Made by a program: the position numbers and the translations under genes. Positions 41,301 through 54,000 of a stretch of DNA of 64,000 nucleotides are shown here, piece after piece. The stretch is from Aquila chrysaetos chrysaetos (Eukaryota > Chordata > Aves > Accipitriformes > Accipitridae): the NCBI RefSeq assembly GCF_900496995.4, contig NC_044012.1, forward strand, positions 1,426,001-1,490,000, given 5' to 3'. Each line of letters opens with the position of its first letter. Position 1 is the first letter of the stretch. Under the pieces are notes generated by a model. That model had not been told where the DNA came from. It saw nothing but the letters and a program-made list of their open reading frames with translations, and did not search any database.

Positions 41301-42984
41301 GTCACCCTGCCCCGGCACCCGGCAGCACCGGGGGTCCGGCCGGCGCCGTGCCATGGGGCCACAGCACCGACGTGCACCCCCAAAGCACCCCCATCCCCTC
41401 TACGAGCTGTCACCGCCGGCACCAGCCCAGGGAAGGTAGGAGCCGGCGGTGCCACGGCACAGCACCGCGGGAGAGGGTGTATGTCCCAACGCCGGCACTG
41501 GCAGCCCTGGTCAGGGCGAGCAGAGGGGAGCACCGCGCTCGCCCCAGTGTTTTGGGCCCGTGGGTGGTTTCCCCGGCCGGGCAGTGGTGCCGGTGGGCGC
41601 CCGCGCTTACCTCCTTGGCATCCCGGATCTTGGCGAGGAAGGCTTTCAGCTCCACGGTCTCGGCGAAGAGCGCCCGGCAGACGGCCTGGTAGTGCGCCTG
41701 GGCCTCAGCGGGGTCGGCCAGGCGGGCGGCGCAGCACCGCATGGCCTGGCCGAAGGTGCGCACGGCGCGCGGCGGCCCCTCGCCCCCCTCCTCCTCCTCC
41801 TCCTGCCCCCCATAGCCCTCGTCGGCCGTGCCGCAGCCGCTGTCCTCCGAGTCGCTGTTGGTCATCAGGTCGATGAGTTGCTCCAGCCGCGGGCTCAGCT
41901 CCCGCTCCTCGTTCTCATCCAGCCCCCAGTCCAGCGCCCGGTAGATGGCGAAGCCCAATGACTGCACCATCTGTGGGGAGACGGCACCGGCTGGGGCCCG
42001 GCAGGACCCCGGCACCGGTGGCACTGGGGGGAGCCCCTCGGCACACGTGGCCGGCACCGGCTGCCCCCCGACCCCCAGCCGTCGGTGCTGGGTCTCATCC
42101 CCCTGCTGCGCCCCAGGACCCCCTCACCGCAAGGCAAGGGGGGCAGGCGGCGGTGCCCACCCAGGGACCGCTGTGCCGGGGTGCGATGGCAGACGGGCCA
42201 GGTCACCAGCAAGTTGCAGCGGGACCGGGCAAGGCGTCCGGCCCCCACGTACCTGGGCTTCGGCGGAGGGCGTCAGCAGCGGGGGCAGCTCTGTGGGAAG
42301 GAGGGCAGAGTCACTGCTGGCACCCACGGCCCCACGCTGGGCATCCCCCTCGGCGTCACCTCCCGTCCCGCACCCCAGGGATGCTGCACCCACCCGGCCC
42401 CGGCTGTGGGGCACCCAGTGGGGCCACCTTGAGTGGGTCCCGTCCCCAGCAGCTCCTACCCCAAGCTGGGACCCCCATCCCCGTCCAATTCCGTCCTGAC
42501 CTAGTCTTAGGACACAGCTCCACGGGACAACAGGGACCTGTGTGTTGAGCCTCAGCATCGGGCAGTGCCGGCTGCGAGCTGGCGGCACAGCCACCGTTGC
42601 CCTCCCTGCCCAGCTGAGCACGGCAGGCCTCGCTGGGCATTGCAGCCGATGCCGGCCCTGGGCAACGAGCCCAAACAGGCACCAGCCACTCAGCCCTGCT
42701 GCCTCCAGCTGGACCCAGGAGACACATCAGGGGCGGCAGCGTCACCCCTTTACCCCTCAGCCCCGGGGCTGGAGCGAGCTGAGAGCTCTGCACCCGCAGG
42801 GAAATGCTCCCCGCACTCCCCTGGGCTGCGGGCACCGGCAGTCTGGGCACCGGCAGCGTGGGCGCCGGCAGGCAGGGACGTGGTGAGGACTCGCAGATCA
42901 CCCACAAGATGCAGCCCGGGTGCCCGGTGTGGGCTGCGGTGACGGGTTGTGCCCAACAAACGATGCTGCTTTCCACTGCAGAGC

Positions 42985-43018
<34 letters not shown>

Positions 43019-45652
43019 CACTGTGCCCACACACACACGAGCCCAGGACACACTCATGGGCAGCTCATACCCTCTCGGCAGCCGGACAGCCACAGGACGA
43101 GGAACAGAAGTGACTTTTGCAGCATCCCTGAGGTCGGTGCCCTGGGGCCCCCAGCTCTCCTTTCCCGATAGTGGCCGCAGTGCTGCTTCCACGGCCCAGG
43201 GGAGTGCCAGCCATTAGCTCTCCTTTTAGCTGATCGATGTGGCAGCCGCGGGGAAGTGCCGGCCATGTGCCGGCTGTGGCTGCGTGGGCCCAGCCCAGGA
43301 CCCGCCGGGGATGCCAGGCCAAGCACCGCACGGGAAGGGCAGCGCAAGCGGTGGAGACCCGGGGTCCGGCCCCGCTGTGGTGCCACGCATGAGCCCAAGA
43401 TCACCCCCGTGCCCCCAGGCTGTGCCTGGCTCCCACTGTAGTGCCAGCCCTGGGATGCTCTGCCCTGGCTGGGAGAGGACATGGCAGCACATCCCCTGGG
43501 ATGCCGACACCGACACCCCGGACCCCGTGCCTGGCTGGAGCCCCCTCTCACTGACCATGGCTCGGCAAACACTGAGCTTGGCTGGTCCCAGCAGCTCCCT
43601 CGAGCCACTCGGGCATGGCTGAGGAGGGAGTTCCCATGGGACAGGGAATTGGAGCGGCTCAGGTGGGTGCTGCCGGGTCACCCGGCCCGGATCCGGCCCC
43701 GTGCCCAGGTGGAGCTGCGGAGCCATGTGCCAGGCCGGTGCTGCCACCTGCAGCGGTGCTGGGAGTCACCCAGAGCCCTTCCAGCTTTGCACTTTGCCGC
43801 AAAGGACCCAGATTCATCCCTGGGGAGATGGCTCAGGCTGGCACAGGAGGGACTTGGGAGCAGGAGGTGGCGCGGTGGCACCGGCTGCGGCACAGTGGCC
43901 GTGGTGGCTCAGGGAAGGGTGTGGGGCCACTTCCCTGTGCAACCGGCAGAGCTGGTGCGACCGCGCCATGCCCAGCCGCCACGAGCACGTGCCGTGCCTG
44001 TGCGTGGCCCTGCCCTGGGCACGGATCTGCCCTATGCACCCCAGTCCCTGTGGGCTGCCTGCGCCCCATCTCCCCTGGCTCAGCTCCACGCTCGTCCCCC
44101 TGCCACTGGGAGCATCCCCTGCCCGGCCACCGGCAGCGAGGACACGCAGCGACACCGCAGCGTCCCTGCCCGGCCGTGGGCGAGGACAGGCGAGCTGCCC
44201 GGGAGGCCCTGCAGAGTCCGACAGTGCCGAGCACCGGGCGCCGTCCCCGGGCACGCTGACCTCCCCGTGGGGCGAGGCGGGTGAAGCCGTTTGCCGCGCT
44301 CTGTCATTAGGCACAGGGGTGCTCCTCGCCGCGCCGAGCTGAGCCACCCGAGCCACCCAGCATCGCTGCTGGCAGCCGGCCGAGCCTAATTACAGCCCGT
44401 AACTACCACGGCCCTGCCCGGCAGCGCCAACCGCCCGCAGAGAGGGCACGGCCGTGAGTCCGAAGGTCAGGGACGGTGCTTCCCCAAAAACGCCGCTTCC
44501 GGGGTGCTGGGAGAGGGCGAGGGCCGCGGCCCCACGGTGGCACACCAGGCTGGGGACGGGGTCCCCTGCGGGGTCCGAGTGTGCAGGCGCGTTCAGGTGT
44601 GTGCGGCGGGTGTGCCCGTGTATGTGCCGTGTGTGTGCAGGTGTGCGTCCCCGTGTCTGTCTGTCTGTCCTTGCCATATATCCTGCCCGCCCCGACGGGC
44701 TCGGTGTCCTGCAGCCCCACGGTGGGTCCCGGCCCGGTGAGTCCCGCACCCACGGGCACCCTGCACACCCCCACCCCCCGAGTCCAGCTTCACCAGATCA
44801 CCTGCCAGTGCCGGTGCCGGTGCCACACCAGCCCTGGACCCCCGAGTCACCGGCCCCCCACCTGTGCCGGTACCCGGCTGTGCCAGCGCTGGTGCCGATG
44901 CCGGTCCCCCTTGCCAGGGCCGGGGTTTGGGGTTCGCCCCCATCCCTGCCGGTGCCAGTGCCTCCTTCTTGTGCCCCCCCCGGTGCCGGTGCCGGCCCTC
45001 TCGCCAATCGTCCCAGTCTCTCCGCTGCCTCACCGCCGCAGCCTGTGTCCCCAGTGCCGCACCAGTCCCCTGCCGCCAGTGCCGGCGACGCCAGTGCCTG
45101 CCCGCTCCCCCTTGCCGGTGCCGCTTCCCCTGCCCATCCCCCGCTGCCGGTCCCGGTCCTTCTCCTCCGCTGCCGATCCCCTCCCGCCGGGACCGCTGCC
45201 GGTGCCCCCCCCCGCTCCCCGCTGCCTCTATCCCCGATCCCTCCGCGGCCCCTCCGCCGGCCTCCCGGGGCGGGTCGGCGCGGTGCAGCACCCCCTGCCG
45301 TTGCCGTTGAATAAGTCCCGGTGCCGGTAAATCCCCTGTAGCCCCCCCCCCGCGGTTTCGGCGCCCTCCCCCCCCCCCCCCCCGCCCAAAACAACTCCGC
45401 TGCCGGTACCGCCCCGCCTCGCTGCGTTCTCTTACCGGGCGGAGGTGCGGGAAGAACGACGCTACCGTCACCGCGGAGGCGAATGTCGGCGGTGCGGAGC
45501 GGGGGGGCGGCGGGGGCGGCGGCGGCGGCGGCGGCGCGGCAGCCCTGGAAGCAGAGGGCCCAGGCCTGCTCCTCGTTCAGCGGCTGCTCGTAACACTTCA
45601 GCACCTCCTCCAGGGACAGCTCCCGCGGGGCCCCGCCGCCCGCCCGCGCCAT
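38341..45652 (-). CDS. SPIRE2: SPIRE2, spire-type actin nucleation factor 2 (15 coding exons, 694 aa)
   Basis: Nucleates actin with formins on Rab11/myosin-V vesicles and in oocytes. Exons in transcript order: 45652-45436, 42290-42253, 41970-41611, 41280-41200, 41127-40963, 40857-40771, 40614-40491, 40389-40220, 40111-39961, 39829-39696, 39250-39116, 39044-38977, 38887-38860, 38758-38643, 38551-38341. Phases agree throughout. KIND domain, about 10-205 ([35 protein letters not shown]). WH2 region, about 240-357 ([48 protein letters not shown]). Myosin-V tail-binding motif, about 424-440 ([16 protein letters not shown]). Spire box, about 510-545 ([14 protein letters not shown]). FYVE-like zinc domain, about 555-680 ([23 protein letters not shown]). 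Odd points: the intron after 40220 has a GC donor, and seven alanines (40-46) sit inside the KIND domain. Confidence 0.96.
39280..39530. repeat. Minisatellite in SPIRE2 intron 10 (~20-bp unit)
   Basis: About 11-12 copies of a CACAGGCAGAGCATCCCGG-type unit with small differences, wholly inside the intron between the exons at 39250 and 39696. Confidence 0.8.
42291..45435 (-). other. SPIRE2 intron 1 (3.1 kb) with an (AC)n microsatellite
   Basis: GC-rich intron between exon 1 (45436) and the 38-bp exon 2 (42290). A dinucleotide run of about 13 AC units lies at 42988-43014. Many CCGGTGCCGG-like words occur at 44800-45200. No other gene or transposon was recognised. Confidence 0.55.
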
Positions 45653-45860
45653 CGCCCCATCCCCGCCGGCCGCCGCCGCCGCCGCCGCCGCCGCCGTACG
45701 GGCGGGCGGGGCCCCGGGAGGGGCGGGGTGGGGTGGGGGAGTGGGGGTGAGAGGCGGCGAGAGGCGGCGGAGCGGAGCGGAGCGGAGAGGAGCGGAGCGG
45801 AGCGGAGAGGAGAGGCTGGCGGTGGATCGCACCGCCCCCGCGCCCGCCGCTCGGCCACGC
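45653..45860 (-). promoter_or_regulatory. SPIRE2 CpG-island promoter
   Basis: Dense CpG, a CGG/CCG triplet run (45671-45697, about eight GCC units) in the presumed 5' UTR, and a purine repeat of GGAGC units (about 45766-45812) just upstream. No TATA box was seen. Confidence 0.55.
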
Positions 45861-48800
45861 CTTGCGCCACCGCCCGCCCCGCCGGGAGCGCCCACCGGGA
45901 GGCGAGGCGGTGGAGGAGGCGGGAGACCGAAGGGGAACGGAGCGGCTCGGTACGGTACGGCCCGGCCCGGCCCGGCCCGGCCAGGCTGGCGGGGTGCAGG
46001 ATCGGGGTGAAGGACCGGGTGTCCCCAGGGTGTGGGGTGCAGGGCATGTGACGGGGGGTGGGGACGACACACGCGGTTATGGCTTCTGCTCCCTGAGAGG
46101 TGCGGGGTGGCCACGGCCCACGGCTCGGCCCCAGCCCAGAGGTAGGAAGCCCACGGAACCCCCGTGCCACGCGTGGGGCAGGCGGGTGTTGGGACACGAT
46201 GGCCTCAGGGGCAGGGGTCACCTGGGGAAACACGGTCACGGCCGGGGGGGGGCTCGGCTCGGCTGGTTTGGGGAGCTGGGGGAGGGAAGGGGCCAGGCTG
46301 GGGCAATAAAACTCCGCGGGAGGGAAGGAGAAGAGCTCTGGATGTTGCAGCACGGTTCGGGCACGGCCAGGAGCGGCAGAAGCCAGCGGGAAGGTGCCGG
46401 GATGAGGAGCGGGAGTCTCTAAGGAGACAATGTCCCATGGGAACACGGGGGGGGGGGGGGGGGGGACGTCCCGCGGCCACCGGGAAAGACTGGCATGGCA
46501 CGGTGCCAATAGCGGGGTCATGCCCAGGCACCATCCCTCCGGACCTGTGGGGCAGGCAGGACCATCCTGGCAGAGCAGAAAGGACAGCTGGCTCTCTGTG
46601 AAAGGTCAGATAAAGCAAATTAAAGTTCTTGTCATGATGAGCTTCCCATTTCCATGATGGAAGGAGCATAAAACCCCACCTCAGGTCCATTAACTCAAAA
46701 GCATAAACTGGGGCCAATCCCGGAGCCGTGCTGGCAGGGCTGGGAGAGGGATGGAGCTGGCACACAGGTGCTCGTCTATCCCACATGGCCAAAGAGCTGC
46801 CCCGAGGCCGGAGACCTCTGGCAAAGAGCCTGGGATGGTGCCTGCAGCACCATGGGAGGGAAATGCCCTCCAATGCCTGTCCCAGAGAACCTGAGCAGTG
46901 TCAGCTCCATCTTTGGGGAAGGAATGGGAGTTGGACTGCTGGGAAATGCAGCCCTGTGCGATGCCCTGGGATTTGGGAAGGGGGAGGATGGACACAGGTG
47001 ATCCAAACTGTCCGTGCATCTCTGGGATTACTCAAATGCACCATCGCCAGGGTGGGAGCACATTGAAGGGGGTTGGGAGCACAGTACCGGCCTCAGCCCT
47101 GGCTGGATCCGCATGTCACAGAATAGCCGCACGGCTCCGGCCCCCTGGAGCAGCTCTTGGCTGCGACGCTGACGTCTGAGTCTGGCTTTCCGCACCAACG
47201 AGTGAGATTTGAATGCGACATTTACCCTGTAATCAGCAGGCTTTGGAGCCTGCTTGGGAAGTGACTTTAGAGGGAAGAAAGCTGCGCGTGCTGCCCGCCA
47301 CAGCGGGTCCGTGCCGGGCCAAGCCGGCTGCTGGCTTTCCTGCGCCGCACACACCTGCCAGTGCCTCCGGACACAGCCAGGGCGGCACCGTCGGGGATAG
47401 AAGTGGGGAGGACGCGCGGCGTTTGAAGGCGGTGATAACCCAACCTGCAGGATTAATGGGAATACATTTGAATTCTAAAGCACAAAGCCCTTTGCTTTGG
47501 GTAAAACTGTAATTAATATGAAATCAAGATGTAATTAAAAGCTACCGTCTTGGAAAAAATCAAACAAAAGCCAAGTGTGTATGTCCATAGGGGAAATATA
47601 ATTAAAAATGAAAGAAATAGGGGGAAAAAAAATGAACAGGTTGGGAAATGGTTGCAGAGCAGTATGGGAGGGTTAGATTTCCCGCCTCCCTGCCACCCTT
47701 GGCATCGAAGCAGGACATGCCCCAGCGAGACGGCTGCGGAGCCGGGATGGAGGGCAGAGCCCTTTCCCAGCAGCCTGCAGCAGGGCTGCGTGCTGTGTGC
47801 CGTGTTTGTTTGCAGGTAATACATTCACATGGGTTTCATCTGTCATATGCAAAAAATTTCCTTAAAAAGCCACAGGGACCTGAGATGAGTGCACAGAGCA
47901 CCCGTGGGGTTGGACGCACCTATCCCAGTTTCCTTAGATGCTGCAATAAACTGGGGACCATGAAAGGAGAGAGCGTTTTACAAGGTAGGTCACCCTTGTT
48001 GCGTGCTGCGTGCTGGCCTCAGATGTGGTCAGGAGTTCGAGGAGCTTGCCAGCATCACTGCCTGGTGTGCAGCCCCTGGCTCCGGGCAGCGATGCCAAGC
48101 TCTTGGCTGCACCTCCCTGCACCCCCTCAGAGGGTTTCTCATCGGTTTGGCCACCACGGTGATGGTTTCCCCCTGGTTTTTCTTAGGTCAAACCAGAGAT
48201 GAGTCCCTGACTACCTGGTGTAATGGGCCACTTGCTGCTCCCAGACTTTCTGGTTCCCCAAAACACCCCGGCCAGCCCTGAATCAATCAAGCCCTGGCCC
48301 CGAGACTGGCACTTCAGTCTCACTGAGGGGGATGCCAAGCCCTGTCCTGCTGTGTTCACCACTGCTGCCCTACATGCTGGTCTGGTGCAGAAGCAGGTCT
48401 GCAGCATTGCTGTCTGCCAGGAGGTACCAGGCTCCTGGGGCGCAGATGCTGTAAGAGCTCCCCAGCCTCCTCTCTGCATGAATAAACTTCTGGAGCACCC
48501 CAGAAACCCAAGCTCCAAGTCAGATGGCCTGCTGGGGCCAGCCATGCTGAGTGATCCCTTTGGAGGAGCACGAGCACGCTGATCCATGCTCCTGATGAAA
48601 GCAATGGGGTTGTGAGCACGGTGGCCAGCCCTGTCCTCAACTGCAACTGAGGAGGACCCGGGACATGGATGAGCCCGTTCCTGCCAGGCAAGCGTGGCTC
48701 ACGGGTGTGATGCTTGGAGAGATCAGGCCGGATTCTGCAAAGCCGTCTGCCTTGTGGAGTCAGTTTTATTGCAAAGGTCTCTGGGGTTTCGCACACCTCT

Positions 48801-50870
48801 TGTCCAGGTGCGAGCAGCCAGGCTAAACCTTTCTCTGAACAAGGGGAGCAAGCCCGCAGGCTTTCCTGCCCTGCTCCAGAGCTGCCAGTCCCACATTACT
48901 GCCTCTGGGCCAGAACCTGCTCTTGGCGCGGCCGTACCTGGTCCTGCTGCCCAGCACAGCCGGGCTCTGCCAGATCTGTCCTGCTGCAGGAGGAGAGCAA
49001 GGCGCTGCAAAGGGCTCAGGGGCTGGAGAGGCAGAGAGATTGAATCACAAAGCGCTTGTTAAAGCTCCATTTCCTTTCCAGAGTCGTCTTCATTAATATT
49101 TTAATTAAAACCAATTCTCTGCACAGACTGCATTAACTTGGTGTACCTCACAGATAATGCATTGAAGGATTAAATATAGCAAGACCAGCTCTTTGCAGGC
49201 CAGTAAGCCAGCGAGGCCGCAGAGACCTGCCGGCAGTATTGGTAATAGAGACATTTACTGTTCCATTGCCACCCATGGGCGATGGCGTCCCTGGCCCGCA
49301 GCGTGAGACCGCACAGACGTGGGGCTCTGCAAGACACGGGTACCGGCCTGTCTGCAGGGAGCCGGGGACGCTCGGGGAGGATGGGACAGCGGACATCCCG
49401 GTGGCCCTGAGCCCCCACGTTCCTGGGACCTGTCCCAGTGGCTGGAGCTCAGCTCAGCCCCCGAGGCTGTGCAGTGCCGACCTCAGAGCTCACAGACAGG
49501 CAGCTTCCCCTCACCTCCAGCCGAAATTACCCTCCCTGCCCCATCCCATGCTCTCCTTTTTATCTCTTTGTACCTTGCTAAATAATTCCTTTTCTTCTTC
49601 CCTGCTTATCTCCGAGATGTTTGGAGGCAGGTCCTTCCCTTCCCTTCCCTTAGTGATGCAAATATTTCATTCTATTGCAGATGACTCCTTCCGGCTTCTT
49701 AATCACGTTAATTACTGGCTCTAACCTCAGTCCCGCCCCCCTCAATTCCTCCAGTACCGACCCCCATTCTGACTCAGTACTCCCGCTCCCCTCGGAGCCT
49801 GTTCCTCCCGGCCGTGCCTTCCCAGGGACAACTCGGAGGTGCCACGTCCCACAGCCCCGCTCCCACCCGCGTCCCCACTCCCTCAGCTGTCACCCGTGTC
49901 CTCCGTTCCCCTGCGTAGGCCATCCCCACCATCTGCGAGACGAGCCCCTTGCAGATGTCCCCCCTGGCAGGGAGAGGTTTTGATTTGCTTCGCTGGCTCG
50001 GGGCTCCCCCAGCTCCCCAGGCAGCGCCAGGATTGGGGGTTTAATGCGATTCAGAAATGTGATTTTGGGAAGGGTTTCACTCTCTGTCCCCAAGCTGGGA
50101 TTCGGTGCTGTGGTGACTTTCCGGCACGGTGGCAGGCTGGCTGGCGGACCCCATCGCACCGCCAGGGCCAGACCTGGAGCCTCGCCTCCCGCAATGCTGC
50201 CGGGAAATGTTTTTCTCCGGCTCTCGGCAGCGAGTGCTGCTGACTCACTCGCTCCACCGCAATAAAAACATCCCACGGCCAATTCCAGCACAGCCTCTTC
50301 AACGTCTGCAAGCAGAAGCCAGCCTCCCGACGGTGAATACCCCGGGGTTCTTCACCTGCCCGTACGCCGCCATCCTTCTCATAACGAATTGCCGCCTCCT
50401 GCCCCGAACCCTCTGCGGGGCACGCTAACGGCACCTAACCGGCAGCCGTTCGTCTCTGGGAAGGATTAGATGAGAGGCAACCGGGGAAAATCCCTGTGGG
50501 AATTCCACACTGCTCCCTCCGAAACCTTTATTGCCCCCAGCAATGCCCGGCTGGTGATTTCTGCCTTTGGGAGTTCCAGCCTCCTCTTGTCCCCTTCCCT
50601 GGGTGGTACAAGGGGCACCCAGCACCCTCGTCCCCCAGGGAAGCCCGGCCGGTCTGTGGGGGTCTGTGAGCCCCCCGCCCCCAGCCGAGCTGATGCCCCT
50701 CAGGGTCTGTCAGGGGAAAGCTCCTTCTCCTGGTGGCCGTGTGGCGGTGAGCCACCCACACACACTGCCGCAGACAGCCTCTGTGGAGTGTGTCCCCCCA
50801 CATCCCACCTCAGCCATTCCGCCCCACCGCCTGACACAAGAGCTCCCCCCCCGCCCCAAATCGACACCGG
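45861..50870. other. Intergenic region between divergent SPIRE2 and FANCA
   Basis: About 5 kb without any coding exon I can support. It has an 18-base G run near 46447-46465. AT-rich islands with homeodomain-like TAATTA/TTAATT words lie at about 47430-47640, 49060-49240 and 49550-49740. The open frames here do not match known proteins and have no splice or homology support. Confidence 0.45.
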
Positions 50871-50874
50871 TCGC

Positions 50875-51046
50875 CCTCCCCAACATGGCAGCCCCCCACC
50901 TCCGCCACTACCAAGATGGCGGTAGGGTAGGCGGGACCACAGCGCGTTTCCAGCCAATGGGCGGAGGCGGCGTCCCCCGGCGGGCAGCCAATGGCGGCGC
51001 AGGGCGGGCGGGTTTGTTTGGCGGGAAGCGGGCGGGGGCCGCCGCG
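50875..51046 (+). promoter_or_regulatory. FANCA promoter: two CCAAT boxes, an E2F site and YY1-type motifs
   Basis: CCAAT at 50954-50958 and 50988-50992. An E2F-type site TTTGGCGGGAA at 51017-51027, 20-30 bases before the ATG. AAGATGGCGGT (50913-50923) and AACATGGCAGC (50882-50892) resemble YY1 sites. No TATA box. The E2F/NF-Y pairing fits the S-phase expression known for Fanconi genes; binding is inferred. Confidence 0.7.
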
Positions 51047-54000
51047 ATGGCGGGTCCGGGCGGGAGGACATGGAGGGACCTGCTGGGTAGGTGCGGGCTG
51101 GGTAGGCCGGGGCTCCTCTGAGTGAGCTCTTGGCCTGGCGCTTCCCGCAGGGACAGCGGAGGGAAAGGGGGGGGTGAATGGCCCCTCTCCACCCTCATAT
51201 ACCCCCTCTCCACCCTCATATACCCCGCTGCTCCGGCCTGTGTGGTGCTCTGGGCTCCTGGCAGCCCCTCACCTCAGCTCCTCCTCAGCCCTGCTGCCCG
51301 TGCTCCTCCCAGGGACCCTCTCCCAAACGCTGGTGGCCTTCCTGTGGCCCTGCTGCAGCTCCTCTCCTGGGGTGGGGGTGTCAGGGTAGCACTTTGTTTG
51401 CTTTGGGCCAAGGGCCTTTGGAGGCTGATGGCTGACAGTGCCTGGCAGGTCCTTGGCTGTGCTGGGCTGCTCATGCTGAAGGCCATGGGGCTTTGTCTGC
51501 TGAGCTGCCCGGAGCAGACCTGTCAGAAACATCCTGCACTGCTCCTGTCATGCTGCCAGCTAACGAGGGTCTGACCGGGGCCACCTTGGCCCCGTCAGTG
51601 ATGTGTACTGTAGCAGGAAAGAGAGGGAGATGTCCCTGGGGGCTGTCAGAGCAAGCTGTGGTTATAAAAGAAATCCCAACCTCTCAGCAGGGAGAGCCAG
51701 GAAACGAAAAAGCGCCTTTAGGAGCGGAGCAGAGCTCCAGGAAGCGGCTCTGCGCCTTCTGGATCGCCATCAGAACCTGAATGACCTCCTCCTGGAGGTA
51801 GGAGCGGGCAGTTTTGGGGTGTAGTGGTCAGGCTGGGGATCGTGGGACATGCCAGCTGGAGGTGGGCTCCACCAGGGCCCTTCCTAGGGCAACTGTAGAA
51901 TGAATGTCCTGGGAACACAGTTTTCATGATAAGTGAAAAGAAAAAACAATACTGTGGGAATAAGCTGAAGTTTAGAGGTCTGTGTTGCAGAAATGAAAAT
52001 TTTTTTTCCTTTATTCCTCTGTTTTATTGTTGCAGACTAAAAATGGCTAAGCATGGTTTGGATTTGAGACAAAGGGAAATCCAGCACCTTTTCCTTGGGG
52101 TCAGAACAGGCTTCTTGTGAATATAGGGGGGGAAAAAAAAAATCAGGAGAGACTATTGGGTTTTCTCTGAATTACCAACCATTTCTGACTAATGTGACTG
52201 TCTTTATGAAAACCTGTGTTATTTGGCTATATAGGCACTTGAACCAACATTCTGACTGGGCCATGTTCTACCTTCTCCTTGCACTCTGGAGAGAGCTTTT
52301 GATTTTGGTAACTTGAATAGACTATTCAAATACTTCCCACAGTTCAGCCACGAGGATGTTTCTGTACAGAATATTTGTCTTTATAAAAAGAAAAAAGGGG
52401 ATTTAACTAGAAAAGGATCCAACATTTTGACATGTTTCATCAAATATTTATGTCAGCCTGGCTTCACAGAAGGGACTTGAAAGACAGAAATTCTGTTCCT
52501 GGTGCTGCTGCTGATCTGTTGGGTGACTGGGGACAAGTAACTTTGACCTGTATCTTCTTTTCTCTGCATAAAATGAAGATAACTGTACTTAAGTCTCTTA
52601 TAAAGTACCCTGAAATCTCTGGTTTACCATGACCATGTGGGAGCTTGGTGTTAATTTCACTTCAGTTGCTCCAGCCCCTGAGAATGCCAGGGCTGCTCAG
52701 TATACTTTAGAGGGAATAGGTTTGGAAATGTGTGTAATAGATGTCTAAGACTGTTATGTTTTTGTTTGGCTTCGAGGTGGAAGATTCAGTCAAACCAGGT
52801 GGACAGGGTGGTGTAGAGCACCAGGAAGTATCGTCAGAATCATTTATAGGTGGGTGAAAGAGTATCTACTGGAGAAAGATGTGGGAAAGAACTTTTTATG
52901 TACTGATTTTCTGCCTGTTAAATGCAATCCCAGTTTTACTTTCTTTTCATTGTTCTGGTTTCCTGCTTGGCGACTCATTTCTTACTTGTCCAGTGATGAC
53001 ACTGCTGGCAAGGTCTGATCATTAAATATTTTGATTACTTGAAAGTGTTACTGTGAGCCCTAAAAGACTAAAATACAAAAATCTGCTTAGCGAGGATACT
53101 CCACCTCTGCCCCTGGTTGTTCTGCCCCTGTTTTTTGTACAGTAAAGGAATGATACATGGAAATAAAAATGATTTGCAACAAATAACATCTGTGCTGGAA
53201 GGAGTTTAAGACTTGAGAATTCTGTCTTCATAGTCATGTGTTCAAACGCTTTTTTCTCCCGTGCTGACAGCTTTCTGCTTTGTGGGTTGTTTTTTGTTTT
53301 TGTTTTTTTTTTTTTTTTTAGTGTCTGTGCTGCAGGAACAGGCCTCAAGATTGGGTGTACCCACAGCAATCTTGGCAGCCAAAAATGCTGTTACCAACAT
53401 TGAGCGGATCTGCCAGGCTTCTGCAAGCCCCTCTCAAGTCCCACTGCTGAACTTGGACCAGAGAGTAAGGAAAAAGGTTTACATTTAGTTTATCAAGAAA
53501 ATGGTATTGTTAGGTTTGACTTTAAACCCAGTTTATCTGTTCTGATAAAGTCACCCAAACATGTAGGACCTGAGCGGCTGATTATTCATTTATGTGTCCA
53601 ATATGCTCACAGAAGTATGACGTTCTTCTCGTATACAGGAAAGTGGCTGCTTTTAACAGCTTGGAAATTAAGTTTTTTGTCTGTTGCTGAAGTGCAGCAT
53701 TACACAGGTCTCTAAGCAGATCCTGTGTTACCACCTCTGGTGTACCTCAGGCTTGGTCTCTTTAAGCCATGATTGCATCTTTATCAATTGTCTCAGTTTG
53801 CGGTGTAGTCAGGTGTGGCGATGGCCATCCGAACAAAAGCTGTGCTGTGGCTGCTGGCTCGATTCACCTCTGAGGAGCTGTCAGGTGTCACTGCTGTCAG
53901 CCTGGCTGCCTTTACTTCAGCCTTAAGATGGAAAAGCTTGGGCCTTTCCCATGAATTCTCTCTACTATTCAAGCGTTTAAAAAGCAGTAAACAGGGAAAA

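Noticed and set aside
45653-51046. A further gene between SPIRE2 and FANCA
   Set aside because: No open frame here shows family motifs or coherent splice sites, and none is known at this spot in mammals.
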